Source: Chondrilla cf. caribensis
Taxonomy: Eukaryota > Porifera > Demospongiae > Chondrillida > Chondrillidae
DNA: 64,000 nucleotides
Direction of reading: 5' to 3'
Assembly (NCBI GenBank): GCA_964020155.1
Contig: OZ026553.1
Location: 3,866,509 to 3,930,508 of the forward strand
The notes beneath the pieces were generated by a model. The model searched no databases. It was not told the origin of the DNA and saw only the letters and a list, made by a program, of their open reading frames with translations. A program made the translations under genes and the position numbers. The stretch's first letter is position 1, and each line of letters starts with the position of its first letter. Positions 24,101 to 34,046 of this stretch are shown piece by piece.

Positions 24101-27100
24101 TTGCTAATTCGTCTGAATCATTATTAGCTCTATACCTCCTCTTCAATCTTTGTTGGATAGCTCTGCCTTCTGTTAGGAGCTCCTTAATATAACCCTCCCA
24201 CCGAAGAACTAAACACCTTTCTAAACACTTGATATGCTCCTTCACTTTTGATTTTGGATGGGGTTTTTGTAATAATAGATGGGGCATGGTCATTACTGCT
24301 GTCGCAATACTCTTCTAGACACTTTTCCAATGTCAATTGGCCTTATTCCTGGATTTTTATCTAAGGTAATCAATCGACACGCGGGAAAACTTACTAGGCT
24401 CTCTGGATCTACATATTCTGAGCTTATTTTTCCGGCTACACTAGCCAAACTCACACAAAGATTGTCAGATGCTGTGCAAACGATTCCAAAGGTGTTGATT
24501 CTCCATTAGCTCTAAACAAACGCGACATTTCTCCAACAAACTCCTATATAGGCGTCTTGCATCTTTGTAGAAAAGGAATCTCCATCTGTCGAATCGTTCC
24601 ACTTGAAATGGGGAGCGCGGGCCTTGGTGAATGGCGATAGTAATTTGTTTCGAGAGGAATCCTTTTCCACCCCCGCCGATTCATGGTTATCTGATTGACT
24701 TCAATCTTCATTTGGAGGAGTGTTGGAGCATTTCCCATTTCTTGATGGTAGACAGTTCAAACATGCCGTCCCACTCTTCACACATATACAGCTTCTACAT
24801 CACCCGCGGCTGGTGCGTGCGCAGCAGGCGCTCATCATTTTGCTCCGTGTCATTAATTAGGGAAATACACCACATTTGCCATTGAATAATTCATCAAGAA
24901 ATTTAATGATGGATATGCACACAGTGTCACATGCATGTACGCACGCACAGACATACATACACACAGATGTACGTACAGTGTACAGTATGTACAGATGGAC
25001 TGTACACATACATGTCATTATACATAAGTATGTACACACATGTCAGAGATCTGTAAATCTGGAAGGATTGTAGTGGATATTGATACAATTACTATACTGT
25101 TCATGAGGGCAAGGTCAGTGTTAAAAATGGAGATGAAGTGTCTGTTATTATGTGGGATGTGTACACTTGAAATAATACCATTTTGTAAATCAACCACCCA
25201 CACAGTATTGTTATGGCTGATGCAATGACGTGCTATGATATTATTCAAAAATAGGTACAATGTGTCCACATGGGATGTATTAAACTGTCCATCTGTATTA
25301 TATGTACATCTGTGTGTATGTATGTCTGGCTGGAGTATACAAAGTTGTTGTCATACATATGTACTTATATCATGGTTGAGGATCAAAGTAAAAACTGTGC
25401 GTACATAAGTCATGTAGCACAGGTCAGTGATACAGCACAGGTCACCAGACAGGTTTCATTGTTAGGATTAATTGCGTGAGAACAAGGCAGGAAATTAGTA
25501 AACATATTTCTATTGCATGTAATATGTTGCATAGGACTATGCGCATATTTGCTGTATAAATTTTCTATCAATCACCACGCCAGGATACAAGCTACAGTTA
25601 TATACGTATACATGCTGTCATACATACATGCATACATGTGCATGTACACACATGTCATAGCTCTGTACCTCTGTGAATATACACACTATTGATATATTGT
25701 TAATGAGGGCTAGGTTGGTGTTAACAATTAGGATAAATTGTGTGTGCCCACTACAGCCCTTCCAGAGGTATTATACAGTTATTACGTAAGTGATATGTTT
25801 ACACATGAAATAATACATAATGTCCACAAGAAGTAATTAGGCTAGGTTCTGCCCTCACAACACACCACATAGAGATTATTATCACGTCCATTGGCTAGAT
25901 TATGGAGGCAATACATGCACACACGCACGCATGCACAGACACACACACACATACACATGCACATGTACTACACATATGTACATGACAAGAATGTACATTC
26001 ATGTGTATATTACGTGCATTCTTATAGATATAAAATACCCCAAGGACCTGAAGCAGAGACATGAGTTCTCCCCTCATTTTACCACCACTGACCAATACAA
26101 TGTGTTAGCATGTTCTTTATCCACATGCCCTATTTCTACCTTGTTTAAAGAGAGGATAGTTGATTCCAACAAGTGAATACGTTGTTGTGATAACAAGTAC
26201 TAGGTATAATGTATACAAAACTAACTGATTGTTGGTATGTTGTTATAATTTGAAGAGCTCTGTGGTTACTCACAATCTAGTCATGGCCCATCATGGTACT
26301 ACTTGGCATAAAAGGTAGTTAATTGGTTGAGATGTGAACTAATTGCTAAGTTGGTAGAAATGTCCTCGTACTTTCTACTGGTTAGGCAATAGTGGGGATG
26401 GTCTAGCTGGCTGGACTACACACAGACATGCACACATGCATGTGCCCATACACACAACCCTACCTGTCAACATTTTACTGTCTTCCTTAAAACCATGTCT
26501 TCTTGTAATTTCCGCTGTTTTTGTTACAGTATCAGCTTCCTTACCACACTGGATGAACACCAGTCTGCCCATTAGATCTCCTTTCATTCCCTTCATCTCT
26601 TGTACATCCTCACTAGTTATCAGCTCATTCTGATACAGTTCAGTCAACACTACACAACAGGTACAAACAACATCTCATGTACTTGATCACCGGTAGAAGC
26701 TGAACAATCAACAGTAAGCAATGTATACTGCCGTAGTGAATATGGTACATATCAATGAGTTCACTGAGTACTGTACATAAGTGAGGCTAGTCTCATTAAC
26801 CAGATCCACTAATGTCTCCTTATTCATCCACCATCGTGTTGGGTGACACAGTATTAGTCAGGACAATAGACTAGATGTAGCACAATATTATAGTTGCCAA
26901 AGGTTTTACAACAGCCAGCAGTTGTAAAATTACCTTCAGGGACACTCGTGTATCTATACCTATGTGCTGTGGCCAAAATGGATCAAAAAATACATCCAGG
27001 TTATTATCATTTTTTATGCTTGATAAGTAGCTGTGAAAGTAGTTTAGAACCTTTCTAATTATCATACTGTATTTAGTGTGGAATGAATGCATCCCAGTTT

Positions 27101-27836
27101 ACTATTGCATTTTAGACAACAAAAGTAATTTAGTATGATGAACATAATCAGCCAGTTTATGACGTCATATTGCAGATGGTCAAACACACGGACGAATTGA
27201 AAAGCCGATTTTTGAGGGATATAATTCAATGTTATGCTCCATAGGAAAGTAATTGTGAGCTTTTGCCTCGTTAGATTCATGGATTGATGACAAAGAACAT
27301 ATGTAAATATTTTCAAGAGCTTTAAAATTGTCGATCAGAGTACAGAATGCTGCCAAACAAAAATCAAACAGGCTAAATAAACAGCTAGATAGAATCCAAG
27401 CACTTTTTTGTCAATTATGATGGCACTTCTAAAGACGATTTGAATAAAGACAATCCAATTTTGCACCCTGTGGTTTACTGATATTAAGTCCAAGACATTC
27501 CACCAATCATGCGGGACACGTTACCATTGGAAAATCCATGAATGTCCCGGATGATTCGGGACAGTTGGCAATTGTGCAATATTATTTGTGGCATATCCAC
27601 TATAGTATAGGTGTATACGTGCTTACCTGGTAGATACCTCGAGGTTAACTTCATCAGCTGGAAAGGATAGACTTTCAGTGTCTTGATGGCTACTTTGTAT
27701 TGTTCATCTGACTTTGTACATAGAACAAGAGACAGGAGTGAAACCTGCATAGTTGTATAACCTTCCTTATTAATTTCTTCACACTCCTCTTCAGTCACAA
27801 CTCCTTCCTCTAAATGAAGACTCTTCATCACTAGTA
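11822..27836 (-). CDS. Gene A: modular CARD-like/ZU5/UPA/Death protein
   Basis: Seventeen exons in transcript order: 27836-27627, 26649-26464, 21425-21213, 20171-19959, 19016-18804, 17727-17530, 17067-16879, 16812-16633, 16197-16048, 14729-14656, 14277-14071, 14042-13979, 13871-13273, 13194-13051, 12974-12752, 12504-12418, 12114-11822. All have AG acceptors and GT donors, and the phases agree, giving about 1147 codons without the unfound first exon. The order is nine small helical modules and a half-size tenth, a Tyr-Gly-Ser linker, ZU5, UPA, a Pro/Ser linker and Death. The known ZU5-UPA-Death combination acts in intracellular signalling (UNC5, PIDD); the modules look CARD-like but I cannot assign them firmly. 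Oddities are four tandem copies of one module exon, a 28-nt intron (14043-14070) and a 27-nt deletion in exon 14656-14729 compared with genes B and C. The short intron may make this copy non-functional. Confidence 0.75.
12418..12504 (-). CDS. Gene A linker exon, Pro/Ser-rich
   Basis: A symmetric phase 1-1 exon of 87 nt encoding VSTPNNPGTMSSPPLRL and then DDPQPPQSSEF. It has a TTTTGCAG acceptor and a G|GTATGT donor. It links UPA to Death and replaces the 48-nt linker exons of genes B and C, whose sequence is different. Confidence 0.65.
12752..13194 (-). CDS. Gene A UPA-region exons (two)
   Basis: Exons 13194-13051 and 12974-12752 are joined in phase 0. The first encodes VLSKYWESWNYC through GKLRKHSGNGW; the second encodes INKMAVSYNLYKTEENM, GLYPPSFFVKII and LCFSVEVQETV. 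Their position between ZU5 and Death, and the beta-rich spacing, fit the UPA domain of UNC5, PIDD and ankyrin proteins. This copy has diverged far more from B and C than the ZU5 exon has. Confidence 0.65.
13273..13871 (-). CDS. Gene A ZU5 exon
   Basis: A 599-nt exon encoding about 199 residues. Visible ZU5 features are the GG-x-FLLEP-like strand, MEVPATAISSDSLEVRYGI, DGPFALPSGYRLASPMVYVW, VISPHVLPEGEQMYTF and DTFGTVELSG. The last resembles the UNC5-type strand rather than the HFS autocleavage site of PIDD, so self-cleavage is not expected (inference). The C-terminal part (YLKVAVVYCIPFWLE) starts the UPA region. Length is identical in all three genes. Confidence 0.85.
13979..14277 (-). CDS. 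Gene A linker: Tyr-Gly-Ser repeat and Pro/Ser exons
   Basis: Exon 14277-14071 encodes four 9-residue repeats (YGSSTLSSG) followed by FPEYDDSPPQPFKVKT and TGSPKSL. Exon 14042-13979 encodes NPTPSSGGSSDPPR. The intron between them is only 28 nt; the same intron is 120 nt in gene B and 149 nt in gene C. Reading through it would shift the frame and reach a stop. The repeat is likely a flexible linker between modules and ZU5. Confidence 0.7.
14656..14729 (-). CDS. Gene A half-module exon
   Basis: Encodes VLTEYYWRDRLSKEE then WRDELKILTK. It resembles the first half of the modules (compare VLTELYQNELIT at 26649). Compared with genes B and C it lacks 27 nt encoding a CDKLF-containing stretch, an in-frame loss. 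It starts in phase 1 and ends in phase 0, so it is the junction from modules to linker. Confidence 0.65.
14730..16047. other. Gene A intron containing an inverted-repeat element
   Basis: No exon recognised. It is collinear with 45095-46411 and 59735-61051. A 329-bp inverted-repeat element occupies 15208-15536. Confidence 0.6.
15208..15536. mobile_element. TA-flanked MITE in gene A intron
   Basis: Left end CCATGTACGCTGGTTGTTAA and right end TTAACAACCAGCATTTATGG are imperfect inverted repeats flanked by TA. The equivalent intron of gene C carries it (60212-60541); gene B at about 45360 does not. The interior has no ORF of note. Confidence 0.7.
16048..17067 (-). CDS. Gene A module exons M4-M6
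   Basis: Three symmetric phase 1-1 exons: 17067-16879 (VVSKLLGKHLLANNLF to EEHGMMKEAKCVRG), 16812-16633 (AGSKAIHQVFGGK to LLLHEGRHSLVAG) and 16197-16048 (DISALCSRVLPKEM to LMAVGVSHELGEKIG). Each encodes 50-63 residues with predicted short amphipathic helices. Genes B and C have the same three exons with identical lengths (189, 180, 150 nt). They loosely follow the plan of the CARD-like modules upstream, but I cannot assign a named family. Confidence 0.7.
17530..21425 (-). CDS. Gene A: four tandem copies of module exon M3
   Basis: Exons 21425-21213, 20171-19959, 19016-18804 (213 nt each) and 17727-17530 (198 nt) each encode ALGDISQEGLMSK...GEIQKNW..., ICA.S.TKEP, RIA.ILQKSGFTG and VMLLKG. All are phase 1-1, so any number can be spliced in frame. 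The repeat period including intron is 1155-1274 bp. The three upstream copies are nearly identical and the one at 17530 is more diverged. The pattern (hydrophobic helix, GLMSKEE turn, three more helices) resembles CARD/Death-fold modules; this is inference. Confidence 0.75.
21891..24293 (-). pseudogene. Reverse transcriptase with C-terminal nuclease-like domain, broken
   Basis: In coding order the pieces are: a basic N-terminus; GPSGIDTLGWRRLL; KNPGIRPIGIGEVSRRIL; QLCVGQITGCEAGVHVM; LLVDANNAFNS (motif A); EGTTQGDPLAMSMY (motif B); WFANDAAAGG, where the usual second Asp of the catalytic ADD box is Asn; GYHPNPSKTWLL; a CDCG...H...C zinc-binding motif at about 22250; and ADIRARGFWG...FFDAKVFNPNA, resembling a restriction-like endonuclease core. 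At least three frameshifts separate these, near 23385, 22930 and 22260-22385. It is a dead copy of a non-LTR-type element. The exact clade is unknown to me. Confidence 0.8.
24299..24475. repeat. Internal duplication of the reverse transcriptase segment
   Basis: This stretch repeats 23597-23773 with a few differences, in the same orientation (both contain TTGGCCTTATTCCTGGATTT and TCTGGATCTACATATTCTGA). It adds a second copy of the PGIRPIG region upstream of the ORF and contributes to the element's decay. Confidence 0.8.
24851..25360. repeat. Remnant of the M3 tandem unit without its exon
   Basis: Homologous to 20330-20760 (AGGGAAATACACCACATT and following), but no ALGDIS exon follows. The unit is truncated by the retrotransposon and by the MITE at 25364. 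Confidence 0.7.
25364..25591. mobile_element. CTTGTATCCTGG-ended MITE, copy 1
   Basis: Opposite-strand relative of 36764-36996. The right end is CCAGGATACAAG; the left end has drifted to CTTATATCATGG. Shared interior motifs include AATTGCGTGAGAACAAGGCA. Non-coding. Confidence 0.7.
25592..26463. other. Gene A intron, no exon seen
   Basis: CA-rich low-complexity sequence and a decayed piece of the M3 unit (about 25640-25830). Nothing coding is supported. Confidence 0.5.
26464..26649 (-). CDS. Gene A module exon M2
   Basis: A phase 1-1 exon of 186 nt encoding VLTELYQNELITSEDVQEM, GRLVFIQCGKEADT and TRRHGFKEDSKMLTG. The ELITSEDVQEM turn-helix resembles the second helix of CARD folds. No equivalent was found in gene B, so it was gained in A or lost in B. 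Confidence 0.65.
26650..27626. other. Gene A intron, AT-rich
   Basis: No exon, repeat or recognised element. ORFs on either strand are short and without domains. Confidence 0.5.
27627..27836 (-). CDS. Gene A module exon M1, first detected coding exon
   Basis: A phase 1-1 exon of 210 nt encoding VLVMKSLHLEEGVVTEEE, then INKEGYTTMQVSLLSLVLC and VAIKTLKVYPFQL. The GVVTEEECEEI segment again resembles a CARD-type turn. Because it starts in phase 1, a short upstream coding exon must exist, probably within 27840-28040, but I could not identify it with confidence. Gene B has the same exon at 50572-50775. Confidence 0.65.
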
Positions 27837-28504
27837 CTTTAGCCGCTGTGTAAGGAGAAGAGTACATGCTGAGTGAACTACATGACAACACTCAAATATT
27901 AAGAATATACATCATCATCACATATTACCGTTACAGTATTACTGAATTACATTATAATACGATCAATGTAGCTAGTATAGAATGGAGCAGCATCTTGATG
28001 ACGCACTTAGCATGGCAAGATGGACTATTCTTAACGCTACCGTAATCGTATCATCTCAATCGAGGACATCACTTTACACAACATTAGTTTTATTGTTCAT
28101 TTTTCTACTGGAAGATATGTCCATATAATTACTTTTTTCGATGTCGTGAAATTGATCTCCAAAACAACAGCACTGGTTTCTGGCAGCCATTTTCGAGGGA
28201 TATACGTAGCGAACAGACTGGAAAAATCCCCTTCTGTCCAGTGTACACTCCGTGCATTCGATTAACTGGTATACTATTGCTCTGGATCAGTCCTAGTCTA
28301 CCAGCTTGAACGTGCTTGTTCTGTGGATGAGATGTTCATGTAAAAACACCACTGTAGGGGTTATAAACCAGTACATCAATTCTCGGTGGAATTTGGAAAA
28401 GTTACATGCTAACGACGAGTGACGGTGTTGCGAACCGGAATCGAAAGAATGAATTGGAAACCTGTAGTACAGTACAGGTTCACCACTCTCTGAATCTCGA
28501 GAGA
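27837..28504. promoter_or_regulatory. Divergent intergenic region between gene A and NOSIP-like copy 2
   Basis: About 670 bp separate two genes on opposite strands. The block CATCTCAATCGAGGACATCA... to the NOSIP ATG is conserved in unit 3 (51000-51448) and, split, in unit 1. It contains GGCAGCCATTTTCGAGG and CCACTGTAGGGGTTATAAAC. Conservation plus head-to-head layout suggest a bidirectional promoter; this is inference. The missing first exon of gene A should lie in its left third. Confidence 0.45.
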
Positions 28505-30249
28505 ATGGGTAGACACGGGAAGAACCAGACAGCGAGTGCCGTCTACGGCTACCGCAAGAAGAAGAAGGATACCGGTGAGTCGGAGAATGTAGCCAGCGAT
28601 AACCTTACTAAAGTTGACTTCCTCCTTAACTCCGGGTAGACAACCTCTTCAATATGAGGACTCCTGTGTTCACAGTTCGTGTTACCTACACTACATAGGC
28701 TAGCGCTATACCACTGCAATAGTGGCTTGTTTCATGAGTAAATTATAGACGTCTTCCCGTTTAGTAAGGCAGTGCCAACAGTAGGATAGAACGGGTTGGC
28801 GTGGAATCACCTTATCAGTTGTCCCCAATCTGTGTTAATTCCAGACATTATTGATATTTTATCAATCAATCAATCCATAATATCTCCAGTACTGGTTATA
28901 TACAGCTCATCCCTATACAAATACAAAGAAATTAATGTGTCTACTCATCTAAAATTGTCAGACCACCTTAGGCTGGGTCTTCCTCTTGGTCTTCCCTTCA
29001 ATCTGTCCCTTGAAAACTCTCTTCATCACTCTATCCCCGCTCATTTCCTCTAATCTAACTTTCCAATTTGTCTGCTTCCTTTTTACCACACCTAAAACTC
29101 CCTCTTGCTCCAACCTCTCCCTTATGTCCTCATTCCTTAATCTATCCAATCTGCTCACCCCTCAATCCTCCTCAAAGCATTCATCTGCGTTGCTTGCACT
29201 CTTTACTGTTGCTGTTTAGATAAACTCCAATTCTCACATCCATACATTAGAGTGGGGATCATTGTGGCATCAATTACTCTGAGTTTGGTCCTCTTGCTCA
29301 GGTCCTTCCTTTTCAGCACTATCTCACTCAACCCTCCCACCATTCTTGTCGCACTCCCAATCTTTGCCTCTACCTCTTTCTCCATACTCCCATCACTACA
29401 GATGAGTATGTATGCCCAGGTATGTACTTCATTGTATCCACCTCTTCCAATAATTTGTCAGCAATCTTCTTCTCGCATTCCTCAGCCTTTCTCGTCACCC
29501 TCGTCACTTTGGTTTTCCTCCAATTCACTTTCATTTTGGTTAATTCACTTCCCTTCTGGTTAGCTCATCACTCAATACCTGTAGATTCCCATCTTCTGTC
29601 TCTGACATCTAGACCATATCATCTGCAAACAGGAGTACCCCCACATCCCCCATTGACAACTTCACATCTCTCACAAGATCCCTTTTTGCTTCCCTCATCA
29701 CTTTGTCAATAGACAAATTGAACAACCATGACGAAAGGGTACAGTACACCCTTGCCTAAGGCCCCTGTATACTTCAAACCACTCTGATGTACCACCATTG
29801 ACCCTCACACTCGCCATCCCATCCACATACAGTGACTGAACTGCTCTTTGTAATTTCCCAATAACCCCATACTCATCTAAGACTTTCCACAGCTTCTCCT
29901 CACATTATCATATGCCTTCTCCTAATCCACAAGAGCCATGTACAGCTTCTTGTCCTTCTCGATGGTCTTCTTCTGTTGATATTTTAGCTTTTCTTTTACC
30001 GAATTAATCTGCTATTTTTGGACACAACTATGACATGTTTTAACAGAAAATTGTTTTAACTGTTGAATATAGTGTCTGTTTTACTGTCCCCAGTTGTCAT
30101 GTGATTTAACCTTCATTTCTCGTACAACATTCAGCCACATCTGGGTATGGGACAAAGCATGCAAGATTGAGCAAAGACTCTTTGAGGGTGAGAGCCTGTG
30201 TTTCTTCATTGAACCAGTTGTGTCCTTAGCAAACACTCATCATCCTGTC

Positions 30250-30322
<73 letters not shown>

Positions 30323-30326
30323 CTGT

Positions 30327-30370
<44 letters not shown>

Positions 30371-30521
30371 CCATTCACAGTATCATGATGTTGGTGTGTG
30401 TACAAAGTGTTGAAACTCCAGAGAATCCTCTTCTTTGTCCTTATCATCCTCTCCATCTCACTGTACAGAACTTTGATTGTTGTTGTCTGACACTACAACC
30501 ATGTAGAGATCCTGTTGTAAC
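28505..30521 (+). CDS. NOSIP: NOSIP-like gene fragment, unit 2 (best preserved)
   Basis: Exon 1 (28505-28574) encodes MGRHGKNQTASAVYGY and RKKKKDT with donor G|GTGAGT. Exon 2 (30135-30187) encodes ATSGYGTKHARLSKDSLR. Exon 3 (30469-30521) encodes NFDCCCLTLQPCRDPVVT with donor GTAAGT. Phases join, giving 58 codons. This is the N-terminus of NOSIP including the start of its U-box-like Cys motif. A LINE fragment fills intron 1. I recognise no later NOSIP exons, so the gene is truncated and any transcript would encode only this tip or a chimera. Confidence 0.7.
28955..30000 (-). pseudogene. 3' fragment of an RTE/CR1-like LINE ORF2
   Basis: Minus-strand pieces in several frames include KKLYMALVD followed by EKAYDNV (motif A), KIGSATRMVGGLSEIVL, MIPTLMYGCENWSLSKQQQ, SRLDRLRNEDIRERL and KQTNWKVRLEEMSGDRV. 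Stop codons and frameshifts are frequent (for example at 29935 and around 29600-29750). It sits in intron 1 of the unit 2 NOSIP-like copy and is absent from units 1 and 3. Confidence 0.75.
30251..30368. repeat. (GT)n microsatellite in NOSIP-like intron 2, unit 2
   Basis: Interrupted GT run at the same intron position as 7855 and 52348, the longest of the three. Confidence 0.95.
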
Positions 30522-30607
30522 GTAAGTACTTACATGTCCTGTACATATGTGTGGTGTGTGTACAGTGTGTGAATGTAATATTGACATTAATGATCTGTCT
30601 ACATATC

Positions 30608-30866
30608 GTATCCTCCCTGGGTGTGTATTAGGGGATATACAGTTGTATCCTCCCTGGTTGTTTATTGGAGGATATACTGTCGTATCATCCCTGGGTGTGT
30701 ATTAGGAGATATACAGTTGTATCCTCCCTGGGTGTGTATTAGGAGATATACAGTTGTATCCTCCCTGGGTGTGTATTAGGGGATATACAGTTGTATCCTC
30801 CCTGGGTGTGTATTAAGGGATGTACAGTTGTATCCTCCCTGGGTGTGTATTAGGGGATATACAGCT
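30608..30866. repeat. 37-bp minisatellite, seven copies
   Basis: Seven head-to-tail copies of a 37-bp unit containing TATCCTCCCTGGGTGTGTAT and GGGGATATACAG, filling 259 bp exactly. Copies 2 and 3 are the most diverged. It is absent from units 1 and 3, so it expanded after duplication. Confidence 0.95.
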
Positions 30867-31397
30867 GTGCTATATTGAGACTGTGTATGTGTCTGTTATA
30901 TGTGTATATATGCAGTACATACCCTATATGCGTACATGCTTGGATTACTTGTACACATACAGTCAAGATGACAGAGAGGCTATTGTATAGTGCTCCATCA
31001 AATGCATGAAAGTGCATACCTGGTCCAGTGTACAGTTGTATGTGTGCATTTGTTTATGTTTACATTGTTGTCGTATCTCGTTTGGATTTGTGCAGATCTA
31101 CTGTAGTTGATAAGCAACACACAATGTACACGTTTAGTATTCCTGTTAAGTGTATATACGTACGTATGTACTTCAGGTGTCCTCAGTAGATAGGTTCCAT
31201 GCACTGTATAGAACAGATAATCTCTGTACAAAGGTGTCCTCTGTAGAAAAAGGTTCCTCAGTTAAACCAATATATAATTCTTGGAATTCAACTAGTGGTT
31301 GTTATTCACATGTGGTTGTTTTTGTTATTTCTCTTGTTTGTGTACACAACTCACTCATGTAGTTCTTCCATTAATTCTCTCCAATCTCACTTTACAG

Positions 31398-31450
31398 AAC
31401 TTTGATTCCTGTTGAATCACTCCATAATCATGTAAAGATCCAGTTATAAC
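31398..31450 (+). pseudogene. Decayed NOSIP-like exon 3 duplicate, unit 2 (first)
   Basis: A 53-nt copy of exon 3 with intact TTTACAG acceptor and GTAAGT donor, but two stop codons in the frame that encodes FDCCC in the parent. It could still be spliced as a poison exon. Confidence 0.7.
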
Positions 31451-32314
31451 GTAAGTCCATGCACAGAAGTATTTTATTTAATGCCATTTATGGGAATCCT
31501 ACAGTACATGTTACACATACATACTCACAGCATAGGTATACATGCAACGTTTCACAGCCATGTACTGTGAGTGGATACGTAATTGTTCAGTATTTTGTAT
31601 TCATGTGTTTGTAAACACTAGCACATTGGATGCTGTGTTCCACACTTACAGTGTGTATGTGCACACAGATGTACGTATTCTAGGTGTACAGTTTCAAAGT
31701 GTGAGGTTACGTGTACAGAAGTATTTATTCAGGGACTGTTTATCACACGCACGCATGCACACACACAAACACGTACACATGCACAGTTACACATGACACC
31801 TCACAATCATGCAGGTGTGTATGTGTGTGCATATCTACTGTTTGTGAGTGAAAGCACTAGTGCATACATCTGTGTGCTTATTGTGCATACACACATTCAA
31901 TACATATACATATGTATGTATGACATGTATCCACACACAGGTGTATTGTAGGTGTACAGTTGTATGTACATACATATTATTATGTTTACATTGTTGTCAT
32001 ATCTTATTGGCATTTGTGAGGGTCTACCGTTCTTACTAAGCAACACACAGTGTACATATTTCAGTATTCCTGTTATGTGTATATAATTTAGGTGTCCTCA
32101 TTAGAGAGGTTCCACTGTGTAGAACAGATAATCTTAGTCCTAAGGTGTCCTCAGTAGAGAGGTTTCTCAATAAAACCACTATATAATTCTTGGATTTCAA
32201 CTAGTGGTTTTTATTGACAAGTGGTTGTTGTCATTATTTCCCTTGTTTGTGTACACGACTCACTCATGTAGCTCTCCATTCTCTCCTTATCATTTCCTCC
32301 AAATCACTTTACGG

Positions 32315-32367
32315 AACTTTGATTCCTGTTGAATCACTCCATAATCATGTGGAGATCCAGTTATAAC
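32315..32367 (+). pseudogene. Decayed NOSIP-like exon 3 duplicate, unit 2 (second)
   Basis: A second 53-nt copy with stop codons. The acceptor reads ACGG instead of ACAG, while the GTAAGT donor is kept. It lies about 0.9 kb after the first, with the surrounding intron also duplicated. Confidence 0.65.
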
Positions 32368-33878
32368 GTAAGTCCATGCACAGAAGTATTTTATTGAATT
32401 TATAACAATCCTACAGTGAGATGTGAGGTTAGGTTGAGGCACTGATCTCACAGAGCCAGACCATGTACATATAAGGTATCTGTATTCATATCCCCTCCTT
32501 CCCACTACATAGTGAGTACAGTGGAACCTCCATAATCCAACATCCTTTACTATCCGACTGCATTCTGAGACGTGCATAACCATCATTATAGACTACATTG
32601 GAAAATATGCTAACCTGTTTAATCTCACATATTTTATGTTGCCTGAAATGCGTTGGATTATCAACGTTTCGCTGTATACGTATGTACCTGCATTCTGTAC
32701 TGTGCTACGTAGTTGTCTACATATATCTGTAGTATAGTGTTATTGTCAGGACATGTACGTATGTACATACGTATGTATACAGTACAGTGTTGGGGCAAGT
32801 AGAGATACGTATGTAGGAGAATTTCTGGATAGAACTGTTCTGAAGTTGGTGCTATTTCTTTGTCTTTTCATTGCGATAAGTGACATGATTTGATTTCACC
32901 AATTCTACTCTTTGCACCATTTCTGCCGTATTAGCCATTTCCCCTGCCTGTACAGTGTGATGTGCAATACCTGTCCACCTGTACCTACACACAAGTACAG
33001 TCCTTTCAACTCACCAGTGTACCACACCTGACTGTGGTGTGTTGTTGCTTACAGAACTGTAGACTTTGGAAGGTATCAGTGGTGAACTCCAAGATCACAA
33101 GGAAAGAGTGTATTTTATTCTCTCACACAATGCTGTCCAGATAATGAACCAGGTGTGTATGTAACAGTGTGATTGGCGTTGGTGTGTAGCAATTATATGT
33201 TGTGTGTACAGTATGTGAACATTGAATACCAAAGGTTGTAGCAGTACGGTATGTGTTGGTCAGGAAGACAATAGGACATTTTAGCTGGCTTAGCCTACTC
33301 CATCCCAGTCATGCCCCTCACTGCAGTGTTCAACCATACAAAAGTTGACATTATCTATAGTTGAACACAAGAATATGAACAGAATGTGAATTGTGGCCAT
33401 TGTGTGCTCCAATCACTACCTGTTATACAGTAGTAGTATAGAGATAGTGATAATTTAAGCTCCTCTACAACTGCTTTTTCTCAAATGTTATTTTTCATGG
33501 TTTTGAAATTATCGGTGTGGTCTGCTAGACCTTGCCCTACACTTATGAATACTGTGTGCTGTGTGTACTGGACCATGTGTGCATTTACTCAGGATGGTTG
33601 GATGGACATGACTAGTTTGTGGCTGAATACATGGGACAGCTCCCACTTCCACTAGTACTGTCCTTGCAATTACCACTTTCACTGCTGTTTCCTCTCTCCC
33701 ATTCTTCACAGTATGTGATGTTGTGTGGAAGTGGTTGATAGGTCAGTTGGGTTCGTTGGAAGTGTGATCACCATCTCATCAAAAAGTGTGTTATTTCTGC
33801 AATACAAGGGACCACAGGGTGGGAGACCACTAGGAGTGTGTGGAGATGGTCTAGCTAGCTGGACTAATTTCCCTTCAA
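32368..33878. other. Non-coding stretch of unit 2
   Basis: Collinear with 9180-10260 and 54060-54780. No supported gene. It preserves the empty site for the hairpin-ended element near 32590. Confidence 0.5.
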
Positions 33879-34046
33879 TGCTGTCGTGTAATTGAAACAT
33901 TATGGTAACTAGGTACGTATGTATGTATGTTAGCCTATAATATGCGTATGTACATACGTATGTGCTGTCGTGTAATTGAAACATTATGGTAACTAGGTAC
34001 GTATGTATGTATGTTAGCCTATAATATGCGTATGTACATACGTATG
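33879..34046. repeat. 84-bp perfect tandem duplication
   Basis: Two consecutive 84-bp copies starting TGCTGTCGTGTAATTGAAAC, each ending in a palindromic CGTATGTACATACG cluster. Their near-perfect identity indicates a recent event. Confidence 0.9.

Larger units (their letters stand above)
21785..24850 (-). mobile_element. Decayed retrotransposon inserted in the M3 tandem array
   Basis: The insertion begins after ACACACATCAGAG at about 21784 and ends near 24850, before ATTAGGGAAATACACC. The left flank (21590-21784) and right flank (24855-25045) are homologous stretches of the tandem unit, so an approximately 200-bp segment flanks it in direct orientation. It encodes a broken reverse transcriptase protein on the minus strand. 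Confidence 0.75.

Noticed and set aside
23560..24192. 210-codon plus-strand ORF
   Set aside because: Antisense to the recognisable reverse transcriptase domain; a shadow frame.
30608..30866. CRISPR-like regular repeat
   Set aside because: The units are contiguous 37-bp copies without unique spacers, in a eukaryotic context; a minisatellite.
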